From Ruminococcus sp. UNK.MGS-30 (lineage in GTDB: Bacteria; Bacillota; Clostridia; Oscillospirales; Ruminococcaceae), in assembly GCA_000980705.1 (NCBI GenBank), contig LBCK01000002.1, positions 551,139 through 615,138 on the forward strand: a DNA stretch of 64,000 nucleotides, given 5' to 3'. Position 1 is the first letter of the stretch. Each line of letters begins with the position of its first letter. The notes under the pieces are model-generated. The model saw only the letters and a list, made by a program, of their open reading frames with translations. It did not search any database and had not been told where the DNA came from. The position numbers and the translations under genes are program-made. Below, one piece after another: positions 23,705-31,404 of the stretch.

Positions 23705-24625
23705 CTATCCCTCCACTCCAAGTTCATCATTTACAGATTTTCTTGTCTTAGTAGCTGTTTTTACAATGTCCTCCAAAGCTTTTTCATAAGAGAGTCCTTT
23801 ATCTTCCATCTTGTGTTGCATCAACTCATCAAAACTTTTAATTGGATCAGTAATATCTAGCTTTTTTCGCTTTTCCTGATCTGCCATAAGTTCCCGTGCC
23901 TGATAACGATACTGATTTCTTAAATCACAGGCTTGTCTAGCCTGATCTTCAATCGGCTTAGTTCTATCAATAAGATCGGGAATATTCTTGTCATGTGCAA
24001 CATACCAAAGTCTAGCGTCACGGTCGGACATTTTCCCTTTCATGTGTATTATATCATTGTAATCTCTGTGTGTCAAGTCTGTTTTTGCCGCCTGCACCGC
24101 CCTCTGAGCCGTAGACCGTCCGAACCCATTGACCTGCTCCCGGAACGTATCTCTCCGCTGTCCGGTCTGGCTGCAGAACGTTTTCAGCTGCTTTTCGGAT
24201 TCTTTCAGTTTTACCGCATTTGCCACATAGTCCGCCTGCAGCACCGCCTTTGTTTCTTCGTCCGGGGCATTTTCCACCGCCGCCTGCGATGCCAGTGTCC
24301 GCCGCTTCAGCGCCCGTACATTCCGTTCGCCCTGCCGCTGCATCTGGCTGATCTCGTATTTTGTGTACTTTTTGCCGTTGTATGAGATGTTTTTCTCGTT
24401 CAGCTTTTTGATCTGTTCCGGCGTGTAATTTGGCTTGGAGATGCCTTTGTAGTATGCGTGCCAGTCGTGGTGGCAGTTCCAGCCCTTGAATCCCTCGCCG
24501 GAGCCGTAGCTGATCTCATGCAGCGTATACACGTGCAGCCCGTCAATGGTTTCTCCGGTCAGCGTGACCAGCTGCCCCTGCCACCTTGCGTGTTCCGGTC
24601 TGGCACCGCTGTGTGCGGTCAGTTC
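23705..24625 (-). pseudogene. 5'-truncated minor capsid protein with an alternative C-terminal tip (orphan cassette)
   Basis: Read leftwards from 24625, the frame opens in the middle of a minor capsid protein 2 (ELTAHSGARPEHARWQGQL), homologous to residues about 224-400 of the prophage protein. It has RRDTFREQVNGFGRSTAQR at the joint. After the joint the sequence changes to an AT-rich, helical, charged domain (from DLTHRDYNDI, through MSDRDARLWYVAHDK, to the C-terminus VNDELGVEG) with no similarity to the zincin tip. The joint (24087-24168) is identical to 8660-8741 except one base, while the region 5' of it is clearly more diverged. No start codon or promoter is left; truncation falls at a CRISPR-like repeat. 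It may be a donor of a spare tip. Confidence 0.8.
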
Positions 24626-24937
24626 CTGTGTGGAGGGAGTGGATTGAAATGACGATGCAAGAATGGCAGACTGGCAGGGAGATCGTCTCCCTCCGTATGG
24701 AGAGAGTGGATTGAAATGTGCACCTTTGGGGCGTGGAATCCGGCACGGGCAAGGTCTCTCTCCGTATGGAGAAAGTGGATTGAAATGTCAAAACAGACCG
24801 TGACATTAGTGTGAATCAGGTCTCCTTCCGTGTGGAGAGACTGGATTGAAACAAAGCGGTCGTAGTTTTTTCCAACGTCACCTTTCCAGTCTCTCTCTAA
24901 CAGAATTCCCAAACAAGGCAGTCCATGCAATTGAAAC
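24626..24937 (+). CRISPR. Degenerate type I-C-like CRISPR array without cas genes
   Basis: Three full 33-base repeats (24685-24717, 24754-24786, 24820-24852) end in GTGGATTGAAAT or a variant and carry the palindrome CTCTCC..GGAGAG. A 3' part of a repeat lies at 24626-24650 and a broken one begins at 24889. Spacers are 34, 36, 33 and 36 bases and all differ. The repeats differ from each other at several places, so the array is old or decaying. The repeat form is that of type I-C systems. No cas gene is within the window. I found no spacer match to the window by eye. Confidence 0.8.
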
Positions 24938-24972
24938 TTAAAAATTTCCAATTACAGCAGGCTGCTGCAGTA

Positions 24973-25014
24973 AAAACGCCCTATGATGTGTTATAATCAT
25001 CATAGGGCGTTTTT
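24973..25014. terminator. Bidirectional terminator after the XRE gene
   Basis: Thirteen-base perfect arms, ACGCCCTATGATG and CATCATAGGGCGT, are bordered by A-run and T-run. It lies just past the stop of the minus-strand XRE gene and separates it from the CRISPR remnant. Confidence 0.8.
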
Positions 25015-25015
25015 C

Positions 25016-25354
25016 TTAAAACTCGTCGAGTTTATTTGCGAGGGCGCAGACCGTTTTTAGAAATACTTTTACCTTTTCGGGGTCTTTTTCCTCTAGGGTA
25101 AGGGCAAGGATCTTTATCATATTATTGTTTATCTCGGTTTTTCCGAACACCAGGTCGTCCAGACTGACCCGGAGAATCTGAGAAATCTTTACAAGAGTTT
25201 CCAAGGACGGTGAGCGTGTCCCTCGCTCTAAATGCCCGATATATCCGGTGGACAGTGAGCATGATTCGCTGAGCTGTTCCTGTGTCATTCTTGACAGTTC
25301 ACGGTATTTTCGGATACGGTCACCAATGGCAATATAGTCAAGTTCCTGTTCCAT
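25016..25354 (-). CDS. XRE-family transcription regulator
   Basis: The 112-residue protein has a Cro/C1-type helix-turn-helix in residues 10-65: IGDRIRKYRELSRMTQEQLSESCSLSTGYIGHLERGTRSPSLETLVKI, which is the classic five-helix pattern, shown here only to name its motifs (MTQEQLSE, GYIGHLERG, SLETLVKIS). The remaining 45 residues are a helical dimerisation tail. GGAGGGA precedes the start and a TATAAT (25374-25379, minus strand) can be its -10. It is divergent from the gene at 25533 across a 178-base gap, so it may repress that gene or itself. Confidence 0.88.
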   Translation of the reverse strand: MEQELDYIAIGDRIRKYRELSRMTQEQLSESCSLSTGYIGHLERGTRSPSLETLVKISQILRVSLDDLVFGKTEINNNMIKILALTLEEKDPEKVKVFLKTVCALANKLDEF

Positions 25355-25468
25355 GACATCCCTCCTTTTTACTATTATACTGCATTTTCATTTTTGGGAT
25401 AACAGACTATTTGACACTTATTATTTGTCTTTTGGAACACTTTATATTATCTTATAGACGAAATATAC

Positions 25469-25497
25469 TTGACTAATTGTACAGAAAATGATATAAT
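25469..25497 (+). promoter_or_regulatory. Sigma-70-type promoter for the 25533 gene
   Basis: TTGACT (25469-25474), a 17-base spacer and TATAAT (25492-25497) lie 35 bases before the start codon, with AGGAGG between. It lies in the divergent gap shared with the XRE gene. Confidence 0.8.
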
Positions 25498-25532
25498 AAG
25501 ACAAAACAAAGCCAATAGGAGGTCATGGGATT

Positions 25533-26021
25533 ATGAATTATTACGGTGTGGGTGTGAAGTTTGGCGGTACGCAGGAGATGCTGCCACTCTATCTCGAAAA
25601 GGACTGCTGGTTTATGGGATTCCGAAGAGAAGAAAAGCCCAGCTTTTATGAAACGGCGCAAAAAGTTCAGCCAGGCGATGTGATGATCGCCAAGGCTTAT
25701 GCGACAGCGGCACAAGCTTATTATTACGTGCGTGCAATCGGAATCGTCACAGACACAAAAAAGCCGGATACGATACCGTCGGAATATGATGATCGGGCTG
25801 GTTTTTCTGTGACCTGGATCAAATATTTTGAAAAGCCTGCTGCTCTGTCGGCAAAGAAGTTTGCTCGTGGAACTTTTCACACAAAAACGATTTTTTTGGA
25901 GAAGAATCCGGATTTGATTGCGAAAATCCAGGAAATGATGAAATACGACTATGCAGGAGAACCGGATGAAACGGAATCGTTTGAAGAAGGCATTCCGGAG
26001 GTGAGCGAAAGCACGGAGTAA
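25533..26021 (+). CDS. Hypothetical protein, possible PUA/EVE-like fold
   Basis: The 162-residue protein is alpha/beta with an acidic C-terminal tail of about 25 residues (EPDETESFEEGIPEVSESTE). The core has KDCWFMGFR, then PGDVMIAKAY and YYVRAIGIVTD, and VTWIKYF. That order of short strands around a GD turn is reminiscent of PUA/EVE-type modified-base binding folds, but I cannot place it in a family. It is driven by its own promoter and followed 48 bases later by the zinc-ribbon gene. Function unknown. Confidence 0.7.
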   Translation: MNYYGVGVKFGGTQEMLPLYLEKDCWFMGFRREEKPSFYETAQKVQPGDVMIAKAYATAAQAYYYVRAIGIVTDTKKPDTIPSEYDDRAGFSVTWIKYFEKPAALSAKKFARGTFHTKTIFLEKNPDLIAKIQEMMKYDYAGEPDETESFEEGIPEVSESTE

Positions 26022-26069
26022 AAGGCAGTTTGAAATAAAAAATCGAAGAATAAAACGGAGGATGAAAAA

Positions 26070-26687
26070 ATGTTTTGCAGAAAATGCGGTAAGGAAATGA
26101 AACCGAATGAGAAGTTTTGCCCGTCTTGCGGCGCTAAAGTGGAAACGGAAGAGACGGTGCAGGCAGGTTCGCCGATTCAAAATGCGCCGCAGTCCGTTGC
26201 GGTTGATTCCAACGGAACAGGTGTTGTGAAGAAAAAGCCAAAACGAAAAGTGGTACTGATTGCAGCTGCTGTGATTGTTGTTGTGATTGTTCTTATTTGT
26301 GCTGTTACCGGAGGAAGTTCTTCTTCGCCATTTGGAGAATACTCTGAAGAAGATATGGTGACAACGATTGCAGTTCAAACTGTACGTGACCAAATGTCCG
26401 TGAAACATGACCAGGATGTTTATGATGTGGAAATTCTCGATACGGATGGAAAATATAATTACATTGTATCTGCAACAACAGAGAGCAAACAAGGATTTGA
26501 GACTTGGTGGGTTCTTCTTCTTAAATTTGATGTAGACAGTGGCAAATATGAGAGTTACATACACTATCATGGAGAAACGGATTATGATGGAGAAGTTGGC
26601 GGTGACAGATTTACAAAAGATAACATTCCCAAATACTATAAATCGAATGCTAAATTTGGATGGGGAAAAGAAAACCATATTGAATAA
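26070..26687 (+). CDS. Zinc-ribbon membrane protein with extracellular domain
   Basis: The 205-residue protein opens with a zinc ribbon, MFCRKCGKEMKPNEKFCPSCG (C3, C6, C17, C20), then a low-complexity linker. A basic stop-transfer KKKPKRK is followed by one membrane helix (about 58-78), and residues 85-205 form an outside domain rich in aromatic residues and Asp. The type is common in Firmicutes, often near signalling genes; a second member lies at 30731-31360 beside a kinase. GGAGGATG precedes the start. A terminator follows at 26734-26771. Confidence 0.8.
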   Translation: MFCRKCGKEMKPNEKFCPSCGAKVETEETVQAGSPIQNAPQSVAVDSNGTGVVKKKPKRKVVLIAAAVIVVVIVLICAVTGGSSSSPFGEYSEEDMVTTIAVQTVRDQMSVKHDQDVYDVEILDTDGKYNYIVSATTESKQGFETWWVLLLKFDVDSGKYESYIHYHGETDYDGEVGGDRFTKDNIPKYYKSNAKFGWGKENHIE

Positions 26688-26733
26688 GCAGATGTAAACA
26701 AATTACTGTATTCATAGATTGCAGCTGCAACAC

Positions 26734-26771
26734 AAAAAAGAAGTTCTCATGAGCATGAGAACTTCTTTTTT
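26734..26771. terminator. Bidirectional terminator between convergent genes
   Basis: The arms GAAGTTCTCAT (26740-26750) and ATGAGAACTTC (26755-26765) are perfect and flanked by AAAAAA and TTTTTT. It ends the zinc-ribbon gene on the plus strand and the HTH gene on the minus strand. Confidence 0.82.
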
Positions 26772-26814
26772 ACTGTTTTATAAAAGGAAAAACAGTGCAG
26801 CAAGCCTTCCATCT

Positions 26815-27252
26815 TCACGAATCACACAGACATTTCAAATTATGATGATACAAAAGCTCATTGATATCCATAACCGATTTTCCATGTTCGATGCCGTAAA
26901 TCAGAATGCTGTCCCGTTTGTCCTTGGGATAGAGCAGGGCGAGTTTTGCAATTCTTAATGCAGTTTGTGTTTCATCAAGATTCAGCTGCATACCGATGCA
27001 CATACTTAACAGAACATCCCTGGATGGACGGCGTGGGTTGGAGAGAGACAGGAGCTGAAAGCAATAGCGTTCGGAAAGCTGGGCATCGGATGCAAGCTGT
27101 ACAATTGTGATCCCTTTTTCCCGGATCAGCGCCCTCAGATATTCCTTGATATTGCAGTCTAACAGAAAATCCTTGTTTTCCTGGAGGTAGGCATCAATGC
27201 TGCCGGTTTTTTTCAGCAATTCCAGCAGCTTTTCTGTGTCTTTGGGTTTCAT
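26815..27252 (-). CDS. Helix-turn-helix protein, XRE-like
   Basis: The 145-residue protein has a helical N-terminus and a helix-turn-helix-like core at about 38-95: YLRALIREKGITIVQLASDAQLSERY, LSNPRRPSRDVLLSMCIGM and LNLDETQTALRIA. The tail is helical with YPKDKRDSILIYGI. I know this type as a stand-alone HTH protein near Hanks kinases and zinc-ribbon proteins in ruminococci, but no target is known. Its start has AAGGAATG upstream. It diverges from the promoter at 27337-27365, which now points into the IS element. Confidence 0.75.
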   Translation of the reverse strand: MKPKDTEKLLELLKKTGSIDAYLQENKDFLLDCNIKEYLRALIREKGITIVQLASDAQLSERYCFQLLSLSNPRRPSRDVLLSMCIGMQLNLDETQTALRIAKLALLYPKDKRDSILIYGIEHGKSVMDINELLYHHNLKCLCDS

Positions 27253-27336
27253 GTTGTATCATTCCTTGTGAAAAACTTTATAGACTTATTATAACACGCA
27301 GCAGATGATATTTCAACACTTTAATGGGAAATCTGC

Positions 27337-27365
27337 TTGTGTTATATCGGGGAATGTGGTATAAT
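27337..27365 (+). promoter_or_regulatory. Promoter cut off from its operon by the IS element
   Basis: TTGTGT (27337-27342), 17 bases, TATAAT (27360-27365), on the plus strand. The IS begins 13 bases further on. Without the IS, the promoter would lie about 60 bases before the membrane-protein start now at 28686, so it probably served that operon. Confidence 0.65.
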
Positions 27366-27419
27366 AAAGAAGTTAAAATGGACCATAGTCAATAAAGTAG
27401 ACAGAAGAAGAGAAAAGAA

Positions 27420-28268
27420 TCAAAAAAGATCTTCAAATTGAATGGGAGATAAAAGGTCATTAGCAGAGTGAGGTCGTTTGAAATTGTAAAAGTGAATATA
27501 TTCAAAAACAGACAATTCCAATTCATCAAAAGAGGCATATGAACGGCGGTTAGTTTCTTCAAGTTTCAAAAACTTGAAAAAAGCTTCTGCTACGGCATTG
27601 TCATAAGGATGCCCCTTTTTAGAAAACGACTGAATAAAAGAAGCTCTGTCCAGCCTTTTTCGGAATTCATCGCTGGTATACTGAGAACCTCTGTCTGAGT
27701 GGAAAATCACATTTTCAGGATAATTCCTGTTTTTTAAAGCAGATTCAAATGTATCCAGGACAAGCCTGGCATCGATTTTGCTACTTATTTTATAAGCTAT
27801 CACACGTCTTGAAAAAAGATCAATGATAACGCATAAATAATAAAATCTTCCTCCGGCTTTTATGTATGTAATGTCGCTGCACCATGCTTTATTTGGCTCT
27901 TTGGGATTAAAATTCTGCTTTAATATGTTGTGACAATCTCTGTCACTGGATTTATTTGCGGCTTTGAATTTCGGCTTGACAGTTGACATTTTAGGAAGCT
28001 GCATTTGCTTCATCAGTCGGTACACTCTTCCCTGACTGATATGTATGCCATAATTAACTTCAAGAACCTTGCGCATTTTCTGAGCTCCGTAACGGCATTT
28101 TGCTTCGGAATAAATCTGTAAAATACAGTTCTTTATATTTCTGTTTTCAATTGCTCTTTTAGGTTCTTTAGAGTTAAAATGCTTGTAATAGCTGCTGCGG
28201 TTTACATTCAGAACACGACATAGGGTTATTATTGCATGTTCGTGCCGAAGTAAATGTACAGCTCTCAT
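27420..28268 (-). CDS. IS3-family transposase OrfB (DDE integrase domain)
   Basis: The 282-residue protein has the HTH_21-type N-terminal region (YKHFNSKEPKRAIENRNI, then YGAQKMRKVLEVNYGI) and an rve integrase core. Catalytic residues appear as D in CSDITYI, D in FHSDRGSQYTS and E in AVAEAFFKFLK. Length and motif spacing match IS150-group OrfB. It overlaps orfA by 4 bases. A run of seven A on the coding strand near the end of orfA (28304-28310) could allow the frameshift that makes OrfAB. It looks intact. Confidence 0.93.
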   Translation of the reverse strand: MRAVHLLRHEHAIITLCRVLNVNRSSYYKHFNSKEPKRAIENRNIKNCILQIYSEAKCRYGAQKMRKVLEVNYGIHISQGRVYRLMKQMQLPKMSTVKPKFKAANKSSDRDCHNILKQNFNPKEPNKAWCSDITYIKAGGRFYYLCVIIDLFSRRVIAYKISSKIDARLVLDTFESALKNRNYPENVIFHSDRGSQYTSDEFRKRLDRASFIQSFSKKGHPYDNAVAEAFFKFLKLEETNRRSYASFDELELSVFEYIHFYNFKRPHSANDLLSPIQFEDLF

Positions 28269-28549
28269 TCTTTCCCTGAGCGTGGAGTCATTATGGCAAG
28301 CGCTTTTTTTAATATGATGTTTTCCTCCTCAAGCTGTGCGTTTCTTTTTTGCAGTTCCTTTATCTGCTTTGCTGTCATAACAGTATTGTCGTCGACCCTG
28401 ACTTCCGAATAAAGCTTTATCCATCTTGAGATCGCACTTACCGATATTCCGTATTCCTTGGAAAGCTCAGTTTGGGTTTTTCCGTTCTGGTGTAATGCCA
28501 CGATGTTCTTTTTAAAAGTTTCATCGTATTGCAGCTGTTTGTTTGTCAT
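28265..28549 (-). CDS. IS3-family OrfA (helix-turn-helix)
   Basis: The 94-residue protein has an HTH_Tnp_1 domain (YDETFKKNIVALHQNGKTQ; ELSKEYGISVSAISRWIK, residues about 8-45) and a leucine-zipper helix (ELQKRNAQLEEENIILKKAL), the standard OrfA layout for end binding and oligomerisation. It overlaps orfB at its 3' end. AGGAGGAA precedes the start. Confidence 0.92.
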   Translation of the reverse strand: MTNKQLQYDETFKKNIVALHQNGKTQTELSKEYGISVSAISRWIKLYSEVRVDDNTVMTAKQIKELQKRNAQLEEENIILKKALAIMTPRSGKE

Positions 28550-28685
28550 TTTTTCCTCCTTGGTTTTTCTTCTTTCGTGTTTTCTTTTATTATACTACTT
28601 TTCTTTTCCCTTGTCTACTTTTTTAGTATAACACCAAAAATATGGCGTATCCGCTGTGTAAATGAGTTACTGTATGGAGAACGAT

Positions 28686-29313
28686 ATGAAAAACAAGAGC
28701 AAAAAAATGATGCTGTTTTCACTTGTTGTAATGCTTGGCTTTTCATTTGTATCTTTGATCGTTGCCTTTTCTATTAAAAATATCCCTGAGAACATTTCCT
28801 ATGTATATGTAAATAAAAAAAGTGGAAGAGCGTTCCTGGCATGATAGCTATGAAAGGGTAAATGACATCATCGGCTTATTCGAATTATGTGTTGTTGTCA
28901 TTTCAACTATAGTTTTTATCATCGCAAAAGTTAAAAACAATGAGAAGATAATAAGAAAACAAATGTTATTATGGTTCGTGTTTGGAATCAGCACGATCGC
29001 ACTGTTATGCAGCAATATTGTTGCGACCGGTTTATCGGATGAAATGGATTATCGTCCAAAATACTATGCGTTTTCTGATAATCAGCATACACTTGTTTTG
29101 GAGGAAAGGTCGTTTTTATTGTATGGAGGCGGATATATCTTTCAGATTCAAGACGATAACAGTGCGGTTCTATTAGATTGTTTTACAACAGATGACGGCG
29201 GCAGGAACAATGGAATGTACGATATTGTTTGGCATCAGAATTATGCTGAAATAACTTATCGTACATTTACCACTGAAAATGATAAAAAAACAATCGTTGT
29301 CAATTTCAAGTGA
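28686..29313 (+). pseudogene. Membrane protein gene with a frameshift at an A7 run
   Basis: Frame one (from ATG 28686, GGAG upstream) gives a basic N-terminus, one membrane helix (MLFSLVVMLGFSFVSLIVAF) and an outside loop, and stops at 28844. Frame two picks up at GTG 28822 (EERSWHDSYERVNDI), with two more helices (about 28876-28930 and 28965-29030) and a beta-rich C-terminal domain, to 29313. The two join without a gap if one A is removed from AAAAAAA at 28815-28821. The joined protein would be about 209 residues with three helices. It is either broken, phase-variable, or a sequencing artefact. The family is not recognised. The IS element sits just upstream. Confidence 0.7.
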
Positions 29314-29342
29314 TTTCTGTTTTTGAAAGGATGGATGCAGCT

Positions 29343-29969
29343 ATGTTGAAGTATGGGATTTATGCAAAAGCAGTAGAGCTTTTGTGCTTTCAGCCGGCAC
29401 TCGAAAAGCTTTCCGCTGTATATCCTGAGATGGATATAAAAAGCTACAAGAAAAACGTAAAACACGAATACAAAAATATGCTTTTGCGAACGCCGGACAT
29501 AGGAGGCAGTTCCCTGGAGATGAATCTGTATATCGCAGCATTTGTCTTTTCTCTGCACAAAGCAGAACCGGACAAGATCACGCCTGCGGTTGTGGATGCA
29601 ATGGTAACAGCCGTGTTTAATTCTCCGTTTATGATAAAGGCGCACAAAAACAAAAAATGCACCTTATTTACGGATAAAGTGCAGGACAAGAAAGTAAAGG
29701 AAAGCATCGCAAGCCAAACGTCGGAATATGCACTTGACTGGAAATTTCGCTATGAAAAAGGCGTGGATGAGTTCTATAATACATACACAGAATGCGGTAT
29801 CTGTAAGCTGGGCATCCGAGAGAACTGCTTTGAATTTGTTCCCTGTCTGTGCAATATGGATGAGAGAAACTACAGAAATGAAGGCGGACAGCTGCACCGT
29901 ACCAAAACGCTGGCACAGGGGGATGACTGCTGCGACTTTCATGTTACAAAGATAAAATCTGAGAGTTGA
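29343..29969 (+). CDS. ATC-hydrolase-like protein (L-2-amino-thiazoline-4-carboxylate hydrolase family)
   Basis: The protein is about 208 residues. Its second half has the family pattern: YTECGICKLGIREN, FVPCLCNMDERNY and RTKTLAQGDDCCDFHV, with conserved Cys, a metal- or substrate-binding C..D and the TLA.G...CDF end. Members include a Pseudomonas enzyme of L-cysteine formation, but most are of unknown function in anaerobes. The start is not certain: 29343 has AAGGATGG upstream, 29331 and a GTG at 29310 are alternatives. It follows the frameshifted membrane gene by under 30 bases and precedes the kinase. Confidence 0.75.
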   Translation: MLKYGIYAKAVELLCFQPALEKLSAVYPEMDIKSYKKNVKHEYKNMLLRTPDIGGSSLEMNLYIAAFVFSLHKAEPDKITPAVVDAMVTAVFNSPFMIKAHKNKKCTLFTDKVQDKKVKESIASQTSEYALDWKFRYEKGVDEFYNTYTECGICKLGIRENCFEFVPCLCNMDERNYRNEGGQLHRTKTLAQGDDCCDFHVTKIKSES

Positions 29970-30014
29970 TTTTTGGTTTATCAGAAGTCATAGCATAAAA
30001 ACAGGAAATGGGGG

Positions 30015-30734
30015 ATGGCCTTGTATCCATGGCTAGAGTCTGTGTTAGAGGAGCAATACCGACCGGTTTGCAGGCTGAGGAAAACAGAGCGGAATGAAAT
30101 CGTTCTGCTGGAGCAGAAAGAACGCCATGTGCGTATTGTGAAACGCATCTTTGCCGGCGGTTCAGACGTATACCGGAAACTGCTTACACTGAAACACAAA
30201 AAAATGCCGGAAATTTTAGAGGTTACAGAATTTGGTGACCGAACACTTGTTCTGGAAGAGTATATTGACGGTGTGACACTTTGGGATTTAATGCAGGAAG
30301 AGGGATATTACACGGAAAAGGCAGTCAGAAGCCTTATGTCAGAGCTTTGCGATGTTCTCGCCATGCTCCATGCACAGAATATCGTGCATCGGGATATCAA
30401 GCCGCAAAATATTATGATCGAGAACAATACGCATACGCTGAAACTGATCGATTTCGATTCTGCCCGGCTTATAAAACCTTGTTATCCCAATGATACGGAA
30501 TATCTTGGTACAGTAGGATATGCTGCGCCGGAACAGTATGGCGAGGTTCAGACAGACACCAGAGCCGATATCTATTCGATGGGAATATTGATGAACGAAC
30601 TGCTGACAAAGAAAAGACCCTCGGAACTGCTCTATCCCGGAAAGCTGCAAAAGGTGATTGTGAAGTGCATTCAGGTTTCACCGGACAAGCGCTTTCAAAC
30701 AGCAGAGAAATTGAAAAGGAGTCTGCACGGATGA
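30015..30734 (+). CDS. Small Hanks-type Ser/Thr protein kinase
   Basis: The 239-residue protein is a stand-alone kinase domain. The glycine loop is degenerate, the helper lysine is probably K in HVRIVKRIF (about 43), and the hinge is LEEYIDG. The catalytic loop is HRDIKPQN (125-132), and the metal motif reads DFD (146-148) in place of DFG. The activation segment ends GTVGYAAPEQYG. There is no membrane or PASTA part. The stop overlaps the start of a zinc-ribbon membrane protein, a likely partner or substrate. The DFD variant may lower activity but is known in some small bacterial kinases. Confidence 0.87.
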   Translation: MALYPWLESVLEEQYRPVCRLRKTERNEIVLLEQKERHVRIVKRIFAGGSDVYRKLLTLKHKKMPEILEVTEFGDRTLVLEEYIDGVTLWDLMQEEGYYTEKAVRSLMSELCDVLAMLHAQNIVHRDIKPQNIMIENNTHTLKLIDFDSARLIKPCYPNDTEYLGTVGYAAPEQYGEVQTDTRADIYSMGILMNELLTKKRPSELLYPGKLQKVIVKCIQVSPDKRFQTAEKLKRSLHG

Positions 30735-31360
30735 AAAAGTGCAAATATTGTGGAAAGGAACTCCACGAAGATGCGAACTTCTGTCCCTACTGCATGAGAA
30801 AGCAGATCAATGCGGAATATGTAGTAGCCAAAAGCGTACATGGACTGCGTTTTCGATGGCTTATTCTGGCTGGGGCTGTTTTGATCGCTGCTGTTTTTGC
30901 CTGCGTCTGGATCCTGCCGAAAATTTATCAGAAACCGGATGCACAGCAGTCCGCAAAAAAAGAGGATTCTGCCATTGACTATGATGCCTATGTGGGGACG
31001 TGGTTCAGCAAAGAAATCAGCAGTGCGGATGAATTTTATGAGAGCGGCGGTTCAGCTGTGCAGATTTTCTCGATCGATGACAGGATTGCCGAGATTTCTC
31101 TGTCAACTGTACAGAGCGCTCCGGCAAATCGGGCTGCAACAACGGATAAAATATACGGGGAAGTAGACGGAAACGTCATTCAGTTTTCTTTTCAAAATGA
31201 CGGATGGATGAGTTCCGGTGAGGGGACGATCACGCTGCTGAATGATACAATTTATGCAGAAGTGATATATACCTATAAAGATCCGTCTGCGCTGTGGTAT
31301 CTGGATCATGCCAATATTTTTTATTTGTGTGACAAGGAAACGCCGTCGCTGTTTGGATAA
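30731..31360 (+). CDS. Zinc-ribbon membrane protein coupled to the kinase
   Basis: The 209-residue protein starts at 30731, overlapping the kinase stop by 4 bases. It has a zinc ribbon, MKKCKYCGKELHEDANFCPYC (C4, C7, C18, C21), one membrane helix (about 43-64) and an outside domain of 135 residues with the WFSKE, GEVDGNVIQFSFQNDGWMSSGEGTI pattern of small lipocalin-like or DUF-type sheets. The layout matches the 26070 gene. It may be a sensor or target of the kinase; this is inference from the translational coupling. Confidence 0.8.
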   Translation: MKKCKYCGKELHEDANFCPYCMRKQINAEYVVAKSVHGLRFRWLILAGAVLIAAVFACVWILPKIYQKPDAQQSAKKEDSAIDYDAYVGTWFSKEISSADEFYESGGSAVQIFSIDDRIAEISLSTVQSAPANRAATTDKIYGEVDGNVIQFSFQNDGWMSSGEGTITLLNDTIYAEVIYTYKDPSALWYLDHANIFYLCDKETPSLFG

Positions 31361-31404
31361 ATCGTTTTGGGAAACTTGGGAATGCCTGGTTTGTACAGAT
31401 AAAT

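Larger units (their letters stand above)
27379..28636 (-). mobile_element. Complete IS3-family insertion sequence (IS150-like)
   Basis: The element is 1258 bases with imperfect 26-base terminal inverted repeats. Both ends begin TGG and share an AAAGTAGACA block 16 bases in. It is flanked by AAA(A) on both sides, consistent with a 3-4 base target duplication. It holds orfA (28265-28549) and orfB (27420-28268), both leftward and apparently intact. It sits between a promoter and a membrane-protein gene. Confidence 0.88.

Noticed and set aside
24651..24888. Self-targeting of the prophage by the CRISPR spacers
   Set aside because: I scanned the window by eye for each spacer in both directions and found no match; a proper search was not possible.
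24543..24951. Minus-strand frames across the CRISPR-like repeats with repeated SIHSLHTEG-like peptides
   Set aside because: The peptide repeats are translations of the CRISPR repeat itself; the frames have no start context.
23249..24972. A prophage right attachment site
   Set aside because: The left end of the prophage is outside the window, so no matching repeat can be identified. The end could be at 23.3 kb or beyond the orphan cassette.
25473..26678. A 401-residue minus-strand frame opposite the 25533 and 26070 genes
   Set aside because: It is Phe/Arg/His-rich, lacks a ribosome site, and overlaps two plus-strand genes with promoter, ribosome sites and a zinc ribbon.
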